DNA of 64,000 nt from Pararhizobium polonicum (GCF_001687365.1 NZ_LGLV01000016.1:62001-126000), one strand, 5' to 3'. Counted from the stretch's first letter, positions 19,174 to 27,917 are shown. Numbers and translations: made by a program. Notes: generated from the sequence alone by a model not told the origin.

Positions 19174-20463
19174 ATGGCCGCCGAACGCACCCTTCCCAAC
19201 CTCTGGCATGCAACGGCACCCACGGCCCCCGACACCCGGCCTCTCTCCACCGATATCAGCGTCGACGTGGCCGTCATCGGCGGCGGCTTCACCGGCCTCT
19301 CGGCGGCACTGCATCTTGCCGAAAAGGGCGCGACTGTGGCTGTCGCCGAAGCCAGGATGATCGGCTTTGGCGGCTCCGGCCGCAATGTCGGCCTCGTCAA
19401 TGCCGGCATGTGGACCAAGCCCGAGGACCTGGTTGCGACGCTCGGCGCCGAGGCTGGCAAGCGGTTGCTGGGCGAACTCGGCGATGGTCCCTCGCTGGTC
19501 TACCAGCTTGTCGAGAAACACAGCATTGCTTGCGAGGCCGTCCGCAACGGCACGCTGCATCTCGCCGTCGGCCCCGAGGGCCTCAAGGACATTCAGGACC
19601 GCGAACGGCAATGGAAGGCGCTTGGAGCTCCGGTTGAAGTGATCGATGCCGAGCGAGCCCAATCGCTGACCGGCACCCCGGGCTTTGCAGGCGCCCTGCT
19701 CGACCGGCGGGCCGGCACGATCCAACCGCTTGCCTATGCTCGCGGCCTTGCCCGCGCAGCCCTTGCCGCCGGAGCCCGGATCCATACAGAAACCCCGCTG
19801 CGCGCCGCCGAACGCAAAGGCGACCTGTGGGTGCTGACGGCCGGCGGCGGCACGATCAAGGCCAAATCCGTGATCGTCGCGACCAATGCCTATGGCGACA
19901 TGCTCAGCCGGACGCCCTGGACGGCCTATACCCAGGAACTGACGATCCTGCCCTACTTCCAGTTCGCCACCAACCCGCTCTCCGACAACATTGCTCGGAC
20001 TATCCTGCCCGAACGGCAGGGCTGCTGGGACACGGGCCTGGTGATGACCTCCTTCCGCATGGACCAGCAGAACCGGCTGATCTTCGGCAGCGTCGGCCGT
20101 CTCGATGCACTGGCTGAAGGCACACATCGGGCCTTTGCAGAGCGCTCGCTGCGCAAGCTTTTCCCCGCGATCGGCGATTTCCGCTTCGAATACTGGTGGG
20201 ATGGCCGCATCGGCATGACGACCAACAACCTGCCGCAGATGCACGTGATGGCCCCGAATGTGTTTTCAGTCAGCGGCTACAATGGCCGCGGCATCGCGCC
20301 GGGCACCGTCTTCGGCCGCGCTCTGGCCAACCATGTCACGGGCGAGCCCAACGCCCTGCCGCTTGTCGAAACACCGCTGACGCCGGATCCATGGCGCACC
20401 CTCAAATCGGCATTCTATCACGCCGGCGCCCAGGCCAAGCACTTCATAGACCGCAGGTTTTAA
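19174..20463 (+). CDS. FAD-dependent amine oxidoreductase (DAO family, PuuB-like)
   Basis: Predicted flavoprotein oxidising a secondary or gamma-glutamylated amine. The FAD-binding Rossmann motif VIGGGFTGLSAALHLAEKG lies at about residues 33-51, and the DAO C-terminal block SGYNGRGIAPGTVFGRALA at about 375-393. Length is 429 residues. ATG 19174 is used because GAGGAAAG sits upstream; longer starts lack a site. It resembles gamma-glutamylputrescine oxidase, and a glutamine synthetase-like gamma-glutamyl ligase lies 4.5 kb downstream, but the gene is on the opposite strand from that cluster, so a link is only possible. Confidence 0.85.
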   Translation: MAAERTLPNLWHATAPTAPDTRPLSTDISVDVAVIGGGFTGLSAALHLAEKGATVAVAEARMIGFGGSGRNVGLVNAGMWTKPEDLVATLGAEAGKRLLGELGDGPSLVYQLVEKHSIACEAVRNGTLHLAVGPEGLKDIQDRERQWKALGAPVEVIDAERAQSLTGTPGFAGALLDRRAGTIQPLAYARGLARAALAAGARIHTETPLRAAERKGDLWVLTAGGGTIKAKSVIVATNAYGDMLSRTPWTAYTQELTILPYFQFATNPLSDNIARTILPERQGCWDTGLVMTSFRMDQQNRLIFGSVGRLDALAEGTHRAFAERSLRKLFPAIGDFRFEYWWDGRIGMTTNNLPQMHVMAPNVFSVSGYNGRGIAPGTVFGRALANHVTGEPNALPLVETPLTPDPWRTLKSAFYHAGAQAKHFIDRRF

Positions 20464-20529
20464 ACACTTCTCCAAACGCGGAAACGCCGCACGAAAACGC
20501 GCGGCGCTGAAATATCTGATACCCTGGTC

Positions 20530-21222
20530 TCAGGCGGCGCGGCGCATGCTGCGCGTGAGCCTCAGCGGCACCAGCCTGCGCACTTCATCGCCGAAAGCAC
20601 GGGCATTCTCGCACGCCTTATCGAGATTGCTGACCCGGTTCGGGTCCATCGTCTGCAAGGTGCCGCCACAGTCGAAGATATCGCGGAAGGCCGCACGCTC
20701 GATGATCGGCGTATCCAGCACCGGAACGGAGCGCTCGGCAAGCAGCTGCTTGACCATCTGCAGCGCACGCGTCGTCACCAGCGAGTTGACGCGCGTCAGC
20801 ACGACGGAGTGGTTGATGCGGATGCCTGCCTTGTCTTCAAGATAGCCGAGCAGTTCGAGAACCTGGGCGCCGCCCTTGGCATCCATCGCACAGCCCTGGA
20901 TCGGGATCATCACATGATCGGACAGGCCAATGGCCGTCGCCATCAGCGTGTTGCGCGCGCCCGCGAGATCGATGATGAAATAGTCTGTCTTCGCTCTGTT
21001 TTCGCTGATGTGCCCCTGGATCGATGCCATCGTCACATAGGAGATCACCTCGACATTCGCGACCTTGCCGGAGATATCGTGCCAGTGGGAAATCCAGTGC
21101 TGCGGGTCGGCATCGAGAATGGTGACGCGTGCGCCGTTACGGGCAAGCTCCGTCGCCAGAATCAAGGCGGCGGTCGTCTTGCCCGCGCCGCCCTTGGTGT
21201 TTGCGAATGTAATGACTGGCAT
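20530..21222 (-). CDS. Orphan ParA-family ATPase, VirC1-like
   Basis: A 230-residue deviant-Walker ATPase. The motif FANTKGGAGKTTAAL lies at residues 5-19 (KGGxGKT), switch I-like DADPQHW near 39, and Walker B FIIDLAGA near 80. The size and pattern match VirC1/ParA proteins rather than chromosomal ParA. No parB, replication or centromere-like repeats are nearby, so plasmid partition is unlikely. The start MPVITFANTKGG at 21222 is preferred over one at 21279, whose extra 19 residues are not family-like. Confidence 0.85.
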   Translation of the reverse strand: MPVITFANTKGGAGKTTAALILATELARNGARVTILDADPQHWISHWHDISGKVANVEVISYVTMASIQGHISENRAKTDYFIIDLAGARNTLMATAIGLSDHVMIPIQGCAMDAKGGAQVLELLGYLEDKAGIRINHSVVLTRVNSLVTTRALQMVKQLLAERSVPVLDTPIIERAAFRDIFDCGGTLQTMDPNRVSNLDKACENARAFGDEVRRLVPLRLTRSMRRAA

Positions 21223-21384
21223 GTCTGTCCCTGTCCAAAAAAGAAGTCCGAGCCCCGGCATGGCTCCCGCAAGACGCAAAATCCTACGCGCTTCGGTTAA
21301 TCAAATCTTTCAGATCGTGGTTAACAAAGACTGAAGACACCCCTCGCGAAAATGAACCGGTCGGCATGTGGAAAAGATCACAGA

Positions 21385-21420
21385 CATAAAAAAGCCCGGA
21401 AAACCAAAGCGTTCCGGGCT
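21385..21420 (-). terminator. Terminator of the ADH-end of the amine cluster
   Basis: Read on the minus strand, AGCCCGGAA (TTCCGGGCT on plus, 21412-21420) pairs with TTCCGGGCT (21393-21401 on plus AGCCCGGAA), 9 bp with a 10-base loop, followed by a T-run (plus-strand A-run at about 21388-21393). It closes the minus-strand transcript 31 bases beyond the alcohol dehydrogenase stop. Confidence 0.85.
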
Positions 21421-21451
21421 CCTAAACATCGGTTCGGCCGAACCGAAAGTG

Positions 21452-22597
21452 TTAAATGCTGTCGCGGAACAGCTGCTTGGCAGCCTCGAGCGTCAACTCG
21501 ACCGGATTGCCGCCCGCCGTCGGGTCGACGATCGCCATCGCCGCCATTTCATCAATGCGGTCCGTACCGACGCCAAGCGCCGACAGCTTGTCCGGCACGC
21601 CCAGCTCTTCCCGCAGTTTCAGCACATAATCGTAGAACCCGTCGAAACCGCCTGATATCCCGAGATAGGCCGCCGCCAGACCGATCTTGCCTTCGATCGC
21701 CGGACGATTGAAGCGCAGCACCGGCGGCATGACGACGGCATTGGTCATGCCGTGATGGGTGTTGTAGATCGCGCCGACCGGATGCGACAGCGAATGGATG
21801 GCGCCGAGCCCCTTCTGGAACGCAACCGCACCCATTGCGGCGGCCGACATCATATGCGCGCGCGCTTCGATATCCGTGCCGTCCTTATAGGCGCGCGGCA
21901 GATAGTCCTTGACGAGACGCAGGCCTTCCAGCGCGATGCCGGCCGACATCGGATGGTAGAACGGTGAGGAATAGGCTTCCAGGCAATGCGCGAAGGCATC
22001 CATGCCGGTCCCGGCGGTAATGATCTTCGGCATGCCGACGGTCAGTTCCGGGTCGCAGATGGTGACTGCAGGCAGGAACTTCGGGTGAAAGATCACCTTC
22101 TTGGTATGCGTTTCCGAGTTGGTGATCACCGAGGCGCGGCCGACTTCCGAGCCGGTGCCGGCCGTCGTCGGCACGGCGATGATCGGTGCGATGCCTTCGA
22201 CACTTGCACGGGTCCACCAGTCGCCGACATCCTCGAAATCCCAGACCGGACGGGTCTGGCCGGCCATGAAGGCGACGGCCTTGCCGAGATCCAGACCGGA
22301 GCCGCCGCCAAAGGCGATGACCCCGTCATGGCCACCCGCCTTGAACGCCTTGACGCCGGCATCGAGGTTGACGTCGGTCGGGTTGCTGTCGACATCGGCA
22401 AACAGCGCGCGGCCGAGACCGGCGGCATCAAGGATATCGAGCGCGTTCTGGGTGATCGGCATCGGCGCGAGGCCACGGTCGGTGATCAGCAGCGGGCTCC
22501 TGATGCCGAGCGCCTTGCAATGGTCGGCAAGTTCCTTGATGCGGCCGGCACCGAACTTGATGGATGTCGGATAGCTCCAGTTGGCAGTGATGGTCAT
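21452..22597 (-). CDS. Iron-containing alcohol dehydrogenase
   Basis: Group III NAD(P)-dependent alcohol dehydrogenase of 381 residues. The nucleotide site is VIAFGGGSGLDLGKAVAF, and iron-binding Asp/His residues fall in GTGMDAFAHCLEAY and AIHSLSHPVGAIYNTHHG. It starts two bases after the aldehyde dehydrogenase stop, so the two are coupled. In context it would oxidise an alcohol intermediate to the aldehyde used by the next enzyme, for example a gamma-glutamyl amino-alcohol. The substrate is inferred from neighbours, not from residues. Confidence 0.9.
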   Translation of the reverse strand: MTITANWSYPTSIKFGAGRIKELADHCKALGIRSPLLITDRGLAPMPITQNALDILDAAGLGRALFADVDSNPTDVNLDAGVKAFKAGGHDGVIAFGGGSGLDLGKAVAFMAGQTRPVWDFEDVGDWWTRASVEGIAPIIAVPTTAGTGSEVGRASVITNSETHTKKVIFHPKFLPAVTICDPELTVGMPKIITAGTGMDAFAHCLEAYSSPFYHPMSAGIALEGLRLVKDYLPRAYKDGTDIEARAHMMSAAAMGAVAFQKGLGAIHSLSHPVGAIYNTHHGMTNAVVMPPVLRFNRPAIEGKIGLAAAYLGISGGFDGFYDYVLKLREELGVPDKLSALGVGTDRIDEMAAMAIVDPTAGGNPVELTLEAAKQLFRDSI

Positions 22598-22599
22598 GA

Positions 22600-23979
22600 T
22601 CAGGCTTTCTTCAGGTGGTAGGATTTCGGGCGGGTCAGGTTCTGGAAGCCGATGACCGAGAGCGAGCCGCCACGGCCGGTTTCCTTGACGCCGGTCCAGC
22701 AGAGCGCCGGATCGAGATAATCGGCGCGGTTCATGAACACGGTGCCGGTCTCAAGGTCCTGCCCGATCCGGGCGGCGCGTTCGGCATCCTTGGTCCACAG
22801 CGAGGTGGTCAGGCCGTATTTGCAATCGTTCATCAAGGCCAATGCTTCCGCGTCGTTCTTGACCTTCATGATGCCGACGACCGGGCCGAAGCTTTCTTCC
22901 GTCATGACCTTCATGGAGTGATCGACATCAACGAGGACCTGCGGAGCAAGATAGGCGCCGCCGTCATCGGCCGGAAACAGCTTCGGATCGACCAGCGCCC
23001 TCGCCCCCTTGGCAACGGCCTCAGCGGTCTGCGCGCGCACTTCGGCGGCAAAACGCTTGTGCGCCATCGGGCCGAGCGAGGTTTCCTGCTCCAGCGGATT
23101 GCCGAGCTTGTAGGCGGAGGCGAAAGCGACGGCCTTCTCGACGAAATCGTCGTAGAGATTCTCGTTGACATAGATACGCTCGATGCCGCAGCAGCACTGC
23201 CCGGAATTGAACATCGCGCCATCCATCAGCGTGTCGACGGCGGCATCGAGATCGGCGTCTTCCATGACATAGCCCGGATCCTTGCCTCCGAGTTCAAGGC
23301 CAAGCCCGGTGAAGGTGCCGGCAGCAGCCCGCTCGATCGACCGGCCGCCTTCGACGGAGCCGGTGAAATTGACGAAATCGAAGCTCTTGGCCGCGATCAG
23401 CGCCGAGGTCGTGCCATGATCGAGGAAGATGTTCTGGAACACGTCTTCCGGCACGCCGGCCTCGACGAAGGCGCGCACCATGCGCTCGCCGACGAGGATC
23501 GTCTGGCTGGCATGCTTGAGGATGACGGCATTGCCCGCCATCAGCGCCGGCGCGACCGTATTGATCGCCGTCATATAGGGGTAGTTCCAGGGCGCGATGA
23601 CGAAGACGACGCCATGGGCAACACGCTCGATACGGCGTTCGAAACTGGCGCTGTCTTCGACGATGATCGGCGCCAGCGCATCGGCGGCAATCGCCGCCAC
23701 ATAGTTGGAGCGTTCGTTGAAACCGCGGAACTCACCGCCGTAACGGATGGGGCGCCCCATCTGCCAGGCCAGCTCCGGCACGACCTCATCGACCATCTCG
23801 TTGAGGCGCGCGACACCCGCCATCACCAGCTTGACGCGGTCTTCGATGGCAAGCTTCGCCCAGCCCTTCTGCGCCGCACGGGCACGGGCGACGGCGGCGG
23901 AAGCCGTGGCTGCATCAACTGCGGGACGCTCCGCGTAAACTTCCCCGTTCACCGGAGAAATGCATTGGATCATGGTCAT
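22600..23979 (-). CDS. NAD-dependent aldehyde dehydrogenase
   Basis: ALDH-superfamily enzyme of 459 residues. The catalytic Cys is in FNSGQCCCGIERIYV (about residues 252-266), the general-base Glu in GLELGGKDPGYV, and the nucleotide loop FTGSVEGGRSIERAA precedes it. The oxyanion Asn lies in IAPWNYPYMT. It is coupled to the alcohol dehydrogenase and preceded by the toxin gene 19 bases upstream. A role oxidising a gamma-glutamyl-aminoaldehyde to the acid fits the neighbouring glutamine synthetase-like ligase and permease. Confidence 0.92.
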   Translation of the reverse strand: MTMIQCISPVNGEVYAERPAVDAATASAAVARARAAQKGWAKLAIEDRVKLVMAGVARLNEMVDEVVPELAWQMGRPIRYGGEFRGFNERSNYVAAIAADALAPIIVEDSASFERRIERVAHGVVFVIAPWNYPYMTAINTVAPALMAGNAVILKHASQTILVGERMVRAFVEAGVPEDVFQNIFLDHGTTSALIAAKSFDFVNFTGSVEGGRSIERAAAGTFTGLGLELGGKDPGYVMEDADLDAAVDTLMDGAMFNSGQCCCGIERIYVNENLYDDFVEKAVAFASAYKLGNPLEQETSLGPMAHKRFAAEVRAQTAEAVAKGARALVDPKLFPADDGGAYLAPQVLVDVDHSMKVMTEESFGPVVGIMKVKNDAEALALMNDCKYGLTTSLWTKDAERAARIGQDLETGTVFMNRADYLDPALCWTGVKETGRGGSLSVIGFQNLTRPKSYHLKKA

Positions 23980-23998
23980 TCCGTTTTACTCCAAAGGC

Positions 23999-24415
23999 CT
24001 AGCAGGCAAGTGTCTTGACGTGACCGGCGGCGCCATAGGCAAGGATCGCACGGTCACGGGTTATGATGGTCAGATCGTGTTCCCGGGCGGTCGCAATGAT
24101 GATGCGATCCATTGGGGCCCGGTGCAACGGCTCGGGAAGGCAGGCTGCGGCAATCAATACGGCAGGTGTAGCAGCAAGGACCACGACATTGCTGGCCGTT
24201 ACGAAATCTTCGAACCAAACCAGTGCATCTTTCGTAGCCGGCAGCCTCCCGCGTGATATCAACATACCAATTTCCCACGCAGACATGGCCGACACAGCGA
24301 GAACGCCGCCTCCAACCGAAAGGACTTCAAAGGCATCCATAGATGACTGCGACATCAGTTTCCTGTTGGCCGTCCAGATGACCGCGCAGGTATCGAGTAG
24401 AAAGCCTTCACTCAT
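23999..24415 (-). CDS. PIN-domain toxin, VapC-like
   Basis: A 138-residue PIN ribonuclease of the Sll0205-like group. The acidic active-site residues lie in FLLDTCAVIW (Asp near residue 7), SAWEIGMLI (Glu near 44), HRAPMDRIIIATA (Asp near 100) and TRDRAIL. Predicted to cleave RNA when freed from its antitoxin. ATG 24415 is chosen over 24445, because it opens MSEGFLLDTC and overlaps the antitoxin stop by eight bases, the usual coupling of such pairs. The pair sits inside an amine-catabolism cluster. Confidence 0.85.
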   Translation of the reverse strand: MSEGFLLDTCAVIWTANRKLMSQSSMDAFEVLSVGGGVLAVSAMSAWEIGMLISRGRLPATKDALVWFEDFVTASNVVVLAATPAVLIAAACLPEPLHRAPMDRIIIATAREHDLTIITRDRAILAYGAAGHVKTLAC

Positions 24416-24878
24416 TATACAGTTTGTCGCTCCACTCGACATCAATCGGCGCAGTCAAATCCAAATCGTCCGGTATGGTCATCGTGCCCGCCATGCAGCC
24501 GAAAATCGGGTGAAGCTCAACCAGTCGGCCATCGGCCTTCTCCATCCAGCGCTTGCCGTCCTTGTAGATGACGTCATCCTCAGTAAACATTTTCATCGGC
24601 GGCTCAGCCGCCAACGAAACATCTTCTGGCACATATGCCTCCTGTTTTCCTTCCGCAAAACCGTGTGTTTCACCACGGCGTCGTGAAGCCACCTCTTCAA
24701 GTTCGACCCCCAGAAAAGCAGCAACCTTATCCTGTTCTTCCGCGCTCATCTTTCGTTCGCCTTTCAGCATGCGGGAGACGGCGCTCGCATCAACATCCAG
24801 AAAGCGCGCAAGCCCCCGTACCGACTGGTTGCGCAGGTCAAGCTGATGATGAAACCATTTCGTGTCGATGCCAGACAT
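24408..24878 (-). CDS. Antitoxin with N-terminal Xre-type HTH
   Basis: A 156-residue protein predicted to neutralise the overlapping PIN toxin and to repress the pair. Residues about 8-65 form a Cro/C1-type HTH (QSVRGLARFLDVDASAVSRM with KMSAEEQDKVAAFLGV). The acidic C-terminal half (about 75-156), including KMFTEDDVIYKDGKRWME, has no family I recognise and probably wraps the toxin. A strong ribosome site AAGGAGG lies about nine bases upstream. VapC partners are more often AbrB, RHH or Phd types, so this pairing is less common. Confidence 0.78.
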   Translation of the reverse strand: MSGIDTKWFHHQLDLRNQSVRGLARFLDVDASAVSRMLKGERKMSAEEQDKVAAFLGVELEEVASRRRGETHGFAEGKQEAYVPEDVSLAAEPPMKMFTEDDVIYKDGKRWMEKADGRLVELHPIFGCMAGTMTIPDDLDLTAPIDVEWSDKLYNE

Positions 24879-24905
24879 TCAAACCGCCCTCCTTGGGTCG
24901 GCATC

Positions 24906-24934
24906 AGTATCTCATGCGAAGACAACACCGTCAA
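24906..24934 (-). promoter_or_regulatory. Promoter of the toxin-antitoxin pair
   Basis: On the minus strand, TTGACG (24934-24929) and GATACT (24911-24906) are separated by exactly 17 bases, a good sigma-70-type match. The predicted start would give a leader of about 20 bases carrying the AAGGAGG ribosome site of the antitoxin. Confidence 0.6.
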
Positions 24935-24937
24935 ATT

Positions 24938-24957
24938 AATCGCAACATGTTGTGATT
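24938..24957. promoter_or_regulatory. Palindromic operator for the toxin-antitoxin promoter
   Basis: A 20-bp near-palindrome with a perfect CAACATGTTG core and AATC/GATT ends (one mismatched pair) abuts the -35 box of the promoter at 24906-24934. Position and symmetry suit the Xre-type antitoxin as autorepressor; binding is inferred. Confidence 0.6.
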
Positions 24958-24960
24958 ATC

Positions 24961-26325
24961 TCACGCCCGCTCAAATCCCCTTGCCACCTCCCAATCCGTG
25001 ATGCGGCGATCGTATTCCTCCTGCTCCCATTCGGCAGCACGGGTATAATGCTCGATCACATCCTCCCCGAAAGCGTCGATGAGCATCTTCGACCCTCTCA
25101 ATGCCGCGGTAGCATCGCGTAGCGTGCGCGGGATCTCGCGGATGTTCTTGCCGCCATAGGCGTCGCCGACGAACGGGGCTTCCAGTTCCAGCTTGCCCTC
25201 GATACCGGCAATACCGGCAGCGATCAGCGCTGCCATTGCGAGATAGGGATTGAGATCGGAGCCACCGACGCGGCATTCGATGCGGATCGCCTTGCTGCCC
25301 TCGCCGCACAGGCGGTAGCCGGCGGTGCGGTTGTCCTTGCTCCAGATCGCCTTGGTCGGCGCGAAGGTGCCGGCCACGAAGCGTTTGTAGGAATTGATAT
25401 AGGGCGCGAGGAAATAGGTGATCTCGCCGGCATGGGCCAAAAGGCCGGCCACGTAATGCCGCATCAGCTCCGACATGCCGTATTCAGCGTCCTTGTCGAA
25501 GAATTTCGGGGTCTTGCCGTCAACGCTCCAGAGCGACTGATGGATATGCGACGACGAACCGGCCGCGTCGTAGTTCCACTTGGCGAGGAACGTGATTGCC
25601 TTGCCGCGCGACCAGGCGATTTCCTTGCAGCCGTTCTTGATGATCGCGTGCCGGTCGGCCATGGTCAGCGCGTCGGCATAGCGCACGTTGACCTCTTCCT
25701 GTCCGGCAGAGGCCTCGCCCTTGGTGTTTTCCACCGGGATGCCAGCCCCCTGCAGGCCGTTGCGGATTGCCCGCATCACGTCTTCTTCCTTGGTGGTCTG
25801 GAAGATGTGGTAATCCTCGTTATAGCCGCTGACGAGCTTCAGGTCGCGGTATCCGCTTTCGCGCGCATCATCGTAGCTCTGGTCGAACAGGAAGAATTCG
25901 AGCTCGGTCGCCATGAAGGCCTTCAGCCCCATCGCCTCCAGCCGGGCGACCTGCTTTTTCAGGATGGCGCGCGGCGAGTGCGGCACTTCCTTGTGGGTAT
26001 GATGGTCGAGCATGTCGCAGAGAACCAGCGCCGTGCCCTCGAGCCAGGGAATGCGGCGAAGCGTCGAAAGGTCGGGCTTCATCGTATAGTCGCCGTAGCC
26101 GGCTTCCCAGCTGGTCGATTTGTATCCGGAGACCGTGTCCATCTCCATGTCGGTGGCCAGCAGATAGTTGCAGCTATGGGTCTCCTCCCAGGCGCTGTCG
26201 ACGAAAAACTGCGCGTGAAAACGCTTGCCCATCAGGCGGCCCTGCATATCGACCTGGCAGGCCAGGACCGTATCGATGCGGCCTTCGGCGACATCTTTTC
26301 TCAGATCTTCGAGTGTGTAGTTCAT
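24961..26325 (-). CDS. Glutamine synthetase-family gamma-glutamyl ligase (PuuA/GlnA4-like)
   Basis: ATP-dependent ligase of 454 residues, predicted to join glutamate to an amine. The N-terminal beta-grasp region is followed by a GS catalytic domain with ATELEFFLFD (metal-binding Glu), SSSHIHQSLW (His of the ATP/metal site), APTKAIWSKDNRTAGYR and IECRVGGSDLNPYLAMAA. The adenylylation loop Tyr motif of GlnA is absent, as in PuuA, IpuC and the ethanolamine-specific GlnA4. With an ethanolamine-type permease, alcohol and aldehyde dehydrogenases and an amidohydrolase alongside, gamma-glutamylation of an amino-alcohol is the best guess. Confidence 0.87.
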   Translation of the reverse strand: MNYTLEDLRKDVAEGRIDTVLACQVDMQGRLMGKRFHAQFFVDSAWEETHSCNYLLATDMEMDTVSGYKSTSWEAGYGDYTMKPDLSTLRRIPWLEGTALVLCDMLDHHTHKEVPHSPRAILKKQVARLEAMGLKAFMATELEFFLFDQSYDDARESGYRDLKLVSGYNEDYHIFQTTKEEDVMRAIRNGLQGAGIPVENTKGEASAGQEEVNVRYADALTMADRHAIIKNGCKEIAWSRGKAITFLAKWNYDAAGSSSHIHQSLWSVDGKTPKFFDKDAEYGMSELMRHYVAGLLAHAGEITYFLAPYINSYKRFVAGTFAPTKAIWSKDNRTAGYRLCGEGSKAIRIECRVGGSDLNPYLAMAALIAAGIAGIEGKLELEAPFVGDAYGGKNIREIPRTLRDATAALRGSKMLIDAFGEDVIEHYTRAAEWEQEEYDRRITDWEVARGFERA

Positions 26326-26365
26326 GCTGGTCCGCCTCGGATTTTTTAATCTTCAATCTTCATGG

Positions 26366-26397
26366 AAAAGGATCCGGCCCCGTGCGCGGCCGGATCC
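26366..26397 (-). terminator. Attenuator/terminator between the permease and the GS-like gene
   Basis: GGATCCGGCC (26370-26379) and GGCCGGATCC (26388-26397) form a perfect 10-bp stem with an 8-base loop. Read on the minus strand it is followed by TTTT. It lies directly after the permease stop and before the GS-like start, so it may lower expression of the downstream enzymes relative to the permease. Confidence 0.75.
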
Positions 26398-26405
26398 GTT
26401 GATGA

Positions 26406-27917
26406 TCAGACGGCCGCCGCGACGGCAGCTGCCTTTTCCTTGTGCTCCATCGCGAACTCTTCTTCCGGAGACAGGATGAGACGATGGCGGCCGACAAGCC
26501 CGAAATAGGCGATGGCGACGGCAAACCACAGAGCAACCCAGACCACACCCTTGGTAAAGTTCGGGTCCTGAATCTGGTAGAGCAACGTCACCACCGCGAT
26601 GATGATGGTCAACACGGCTCCGGGCACGCCAAGCGGCGAGCGGAACGGCCGCTCGATGTCCGGCAGGTTCCGGCGCAACAGAATGAAGGAAATCGCCTGC
26701 ATGATGTAGGAGAACATCGCACCGAAGACGGCCATGTTGAGCAGCACGCTGCCGATGATGCTGCCGCCCTGTTCGGCGCCGAGCGCAAACCAGATTGTCA
26801 GCATGACCGCAAGACCAACCGCCGCACCGGCCAGCATCGCAACATAGGGTGTTCTGAATTTCGGATGCGTGATCGAAAGAATGGTCGGGAAATAGCCGGC
26901 GCGCGACAGCGAATACACCTGCCGGCCCTGCGCATAAAGGATGGTGTGGAAGCTGGCGATCAGCCCGGTCAGTGCGACCAGTCCGAGAAGAACGACACCG
27001 CCATCGCCATAGATCGACTTGAACCCATCGAGAAGCGGCTCAAGCGCGGAGCTGAGGTGGAAGGCACCGACGCCCGGCAGGGCAGGATTGAGCAGCACGA
27101 TCATGAAAGCCGATACCATCAGCGTGACCATGCCGAGAATGATGCCTTTCGGCATATCGCGCTTCGGATCCACCGATTCTTCAGCCGCAAGCGGCAATTG
27201 CTCGATGGCAAGAAACAGCCAGACGGCGAAAGGCAGGGTAGCAAGAATGCCGGAGAAGCCGAAGGGGAACCAGGAACCGTTTCCTTCCGGAAGTTCGACA
27301 GCCGCACCGTCCGGACCGACGCCGATATTCAGCGCCCACCGCGAAAAGTCGATATTGGGGATGGCGCTGATCCAGAAGAAGACGAGAACGCCGAGCGAAA
27401 TCAGCGTGATCACCAATGTCACCTTGAACGACAGTTCCAGGCCGAACACGTTCAGCGCGAGGAAGACGCAGTAAAAGGCGATCCATATGAGCGGCGAATA
27501 GGCCGGATCGAGACCGAGGATCGAATTGACATAGGCGGTAATGAAGGTGACCACGACCGCCGGCGTGAGCACATATTCCACATTTTCGCAAAGGCCGGTG
27601 ATGAAGCCGCCCCACGGGCCCATTGCCGTGCGGGCAAACGAATAGGCCGCCCCGGTATGCGGCAGCGCCGGGCTCATCTCGGCAATCGAGAAGGTCAGCC
27701 CCAGATACATGATGGCGATGATGATTCCCGCCACCAGCATGCCACCCCAGCCGCCGGTCGAGAAACCAAAATTCCATCCCGAGAAATGCCCCGAGATGAC
27801 GGCGCCGACGCCGAGCGCCCATAGCGACCAGACCCCGGCATAACGCGAAAGACCGCGCTTTTCGAAATAGCCGGCGTCAGCTTTTTTATAGCTGACGCCC
27901 GAAGATGAGTTGTCCAT
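26406..27917 (-). CDS. APC-superfamily permease, ethanolamine permease-like
   Basis: Twelve-helix inner-membrane proton symporter of 503 residues for an amino acid or amine. The opening region GLSRYAGVWSLWALGVG, followed by VISGHFSGWNFGFSTGG, is characteristic of the ethanolamine permease (Eat) branch. ATG 27917 (MDNSSSGVSYKKADAGYFEK) is chosen over 28040 since AGGAGAG lies upstream and the longer head is not family-like. It is 152 bases after the amidohydrolase and followed by a terminator-like hairpin. Substrate by family resemblance: ethanolamine or a similar small amine. Confidence 0.85.
   Translation of the reverse strand: MDNSSSGVSYKKADAGYFEKRGLSRYAGVWSLWALGVGAVISGHFSGWNFGFSTGGWGGMLVAGIIIAIMYLGLTFSIAEMSPALPHTGAAYSFARTAMGPWGGFITGLCENVEYVLTPAVVVTFITAYVNSILGLDPAYSPLIWIAFYCVFLALNVFGLELSFKVTLVITLISLGVLVFFWISAIPNIDFSRWALNIGVGPDGAAVELPEGNGSWFPFGFSGILATLPFAVWLFLAIEQLPLAAEESVDPKRDMPKGIILGMVTLMVSAFMIVLLNPALPGVGAFHLSSALEPLLDGFKSIYGDGGVVLLGLVALTGLIASFHTILYAQGRQVYSLSRAGYFPTILSITHPKFRTPYVAMLAGAAVGLAVMLTIWFALGAEQGGSIIGSVLLNMAVFGAMFSYIMQAISFILLRRNLPDIERPFRSPLGVPGAVLTIIIAVVTLLYQIQDPNFTKGVVWVALWFAVAIAYFGLVGRHRLILSPEEEFAMEHKEKAAAVAAAV

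Noticed and set aside
20530..21222. Plasmid replication/partition locus
   Set aside because: The ParA-like ATPase has no ParB, RepC or iteron-like repeats nearby.
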